Below the pieces are notes generated by a model. It was given only the letters and a program-made list of their open reading frames with translations, ran no database searches and was not told the origin of the DNA. From positions 1 through 38,396 of IMG/VR virus record IMGVR_UViG_3300009702_000051: 38,396 nucleotides of DNA. The stretch is one strand, 5' to 3'. This document shows, one piece after another, positions 37,373 to 38,396 of this stretch. Position numbers and translations under genes: made by a program. Source of the stretch: a virus. Numbering within the stretch: the first letter of the stretch is position 1; every line of letters starts with the position of its first letter.

Positions 37373-37578
37373 ACAACTTCTCCTCCTGAGGTTACAACAG
37401 ACCCTTCAAATACACAAACGTTTTGTAACGTTGCGCTTCCTGAAATTGTGTTTGTTGATCCCGCAAGATCTACCCACCGTAATTGATCTACTTCTGTTGC
37501 GGGGAAACTTAAAGCGACTTGGCCACTTCCAGGCGCTGTGGGGGTATCAGTTTTAGTAAGAACGACTGTTCCGCTCAT
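37360..37578 (-). CDS. Small beta-rich virion protein
   Basis: The 72-residue protein (MSGTVVLTKTDTPTAPGSGQ...) is beta-rich (VALSFPATEVDQLRWVDLAG, ATLQNVCVFEGSVVTSGG) and overlaps both neighbours by a few bases. It resembles the short modules that follow tail-fibre genes. Function is inferred only from composition and place. Confidence 0.7.
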   Translation of the reverse strand: MSGTVVLTKTDTPTAPGSGQVALSFPATEVDQLRWVDLAGSTNTISGSATLQNVCVFEGSVVTSGGEVVWQS

Positions 37579-37946
37579 AAGATGATTAAGTCTCCATTCA
37601 AAACTACGTCGCCGTCAATTGTATACGGGCCAAACACAAGTTGCTGGTATCCATCTGGAACTGTTAGAGTCGCACCACTTGAAACAGTTGTTTTAACAAA
37701 CATTCCGTAGCTATCTAACTGATCCAATGCAGCTTGGATAGTAGCAGTGGTAACAGCATCTAAAAGAAAATTCCACGTCGTTGTCGTAGCTGTGAGAGAA
37801 TTTCCTCCATCACCTGCAACTGCTGAATGCGTGTGGTTGTTTAGAGCAGCTGTACTTGAACTACTTCCAGAAGTATACATACTTGAACGAGTAGCATCAG
37901 CAGTTTCTGGGGTATCGATAATACGATCAAGTTCGTTTTTTGCCAT
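37575..37946 (-). CDS. Tail-fibre-like protein
   Basis: The 123-residue protein contains NNHTHSAVAGDGGNSL, the HTH-type metal/trimer motif frequent in phage tail fibres. A helical segment (TIQAALDQLDSYGMF) and a beta-rich C-terminus (TLTVPDGYQQLVFGPY) follow. It likely forms part of a trimeric fibre or its collar. It overlaps its neighbours by one or four bases. Confidence 0.78.
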   Translation of the reverse strand: MAKNELDRIIDTPETADATRSSMYTSGSSSSTAALNNHTHSAVAGDGGNSLTATTTTWNFLLDAVTTATIQAALDQLDSYGMFVKTTVSSGATLTVPDGYQQLVFGPYTIDGDVVLNGDLIIL

Positions 37947-38314
37947 TAGCCTGTACTATCCTCAACGGCGTATTTTGCGCCAGTGACTTCATAGACCTGA
38001 CCGGAAGTAAGCCATGAAATAGAAGACAGATCGTAAACAGACATTTGTGTATCGTCACTTCCCAACGTAACATTAGAGCCCACACCGGAGGGATCGGAAA
38101 GTACTACTGTTCCAGAAGAAAGAGCTTGGAACCACAAATAACGCCAAAGATTTATAAAACTGAACGTTGTCCCAGACTCACCTCCCTTTACGGCCCAATT
38201 TTCCCCAACTAAAATTGCATTCAGTATGGTAAGGTCATCAGAAAAAATGTTCATATTTGCCGCAGAGATTGTTTGATCTCCGTGACTGAATCTCGTAGGT
38301 GTAGAGTATGCCAT
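37946..38314 (-). CDS. Virion-associated protein of the fibre region
   Basis: The 122-residue protein starts MAYSTPTRFSHGDQTISAAN, a pattern common near the start of phage fibre or baseplate-attached proteins. It continues NIFSDDLTILNAILVGENWA and ends with beta-rich Ser/Val stretches. The ATG overlaps the upstream stop codon (TAATG). Likely structural. Confidence 0.75.
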   Translation of the reverse strand: MAYSTPTRFSHGDQTISAANMNIFSDDLTILNAILVGENWAVKGGESGTTFSFINLWRYLWFQALSSGTVVLSDPSGVGSNVTLGSDDTQMSVYDLSSISWLTSGQVYEVTGAKYAVEDSTG

Positions 38315-38396
38315 TATGCCGCCGCATCCGATTCGAACATTCGTTCAATTTTGAACCAGCTGTCGCCACTTAATCCAGCTTGTGCATGACTAGCAT
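38314..38396 (-). CDS. C-terminal end of an upstream late gene (cut)
   Basis: The open minus-strand frame enters from the window edge and ends at TAA (complement of 38314-38316). It gives 26 residues ending WFKIERMFESDAAA. It overlaps the next gene as TAATG. It belongs to the tail/fibre operon; too little is visible to name it. Confidence 0.65.
   Translation of the reverse strand, partial: ASHAQAGLSGDSWFKIERMFESDAAA

Overview
The window looks like part of a double-stranded DNA tailed phage (Caudoviricetes). It contains HK97-type head genes next to both terminase subunits, a complete phage replication set, tail-fibre-like genes, a putative endolysin with small membrane proteins, and many tiny ORFs packed with ATGA/TAATG overlaps. 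No integrase or transposase was recognised. One XRE-type regulator alone does not establish lysogeny. The host is uncertain. Spacing is that of a bacterial sigma-70-like system: promoters are TTGAAA/TTGATT-N17/18-TATAAT and the Shine-Dalgarno (SD) sequences are AGGAGG-like. The C-terminal style of the putative endolysin weakly recalls Chloroflexota secreted proteins, which is only a hint. Both window ends cut open genes on the minus strand, so the late operon continues outside.

Layout. (1) 1-7451, minus: head and packaging operon read from a strong promoter at 7493-7521: HNH nuclease, TerS, TerL, portal fused to a MuF-like domain, gp10-like connector protein, prohead protease, major capsid protein, unknown structural protein (cut). 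(2) 7467-7765: divergent control region with a long hairpin (copy A). (3) 7766-21132, plus: primase and SF3 helicase in overlapping frames, RuvC-like nuclease, SNF2 helicase, Sak4-like ATPase plus SSB-like protein, queC, an Nmad1-like gene, a dpdA-like transglycosylase, family A DNA polymerase, two HTH proteins, queD, queE, folE and a second HNH nuclease. (4) 21347-25752: a GC-rich block with two small plus genes, strong terminators, a 9 x 25-bp tandem array in the convergent gap, six minus-strand small genes, and a second copy (B) of the long hairpin in the next divergent gap. (5) 25753-33872, plus: about twenty small accessory genes under several near-identical promoters, including a DUF2786 protein, secreted proteins, a MazG-like protein and an XRE regulator. 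(6) 33883-38396, minus: tail-fibre-like small proteins, GH-A-like putative endolysin, a tRNA-like gene with a CAT anticodon, coiled-coil/TM and holin-like proteins, and a membrane-anchored CHAT-like protein.

How it fits together. FolE, QueD, QueE and QueC make preQ0 from GTP, and the DpdA-like enzyme is expected to exchange it for guanine in phage DNA. No QueF and no amidotransferase extension on QueC is visible, so unreduced dPreQ0 is the simplest prediction. The replication genes form a nearly self-sufficient replisome with recombination functions. The least explained signals are the two ~105-bp hairpins at both divergence points, the 25-bp iteron-like array, an 8-mer (CCACACGG) iterated about 17 times in all frames and both orientations, a possible +1 frameshift joining primase and helicase, and a CHAT-fold protein lacking its usual histidine beside the lysis genes. 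All homology calls are from reading motifs; no database search was possible.
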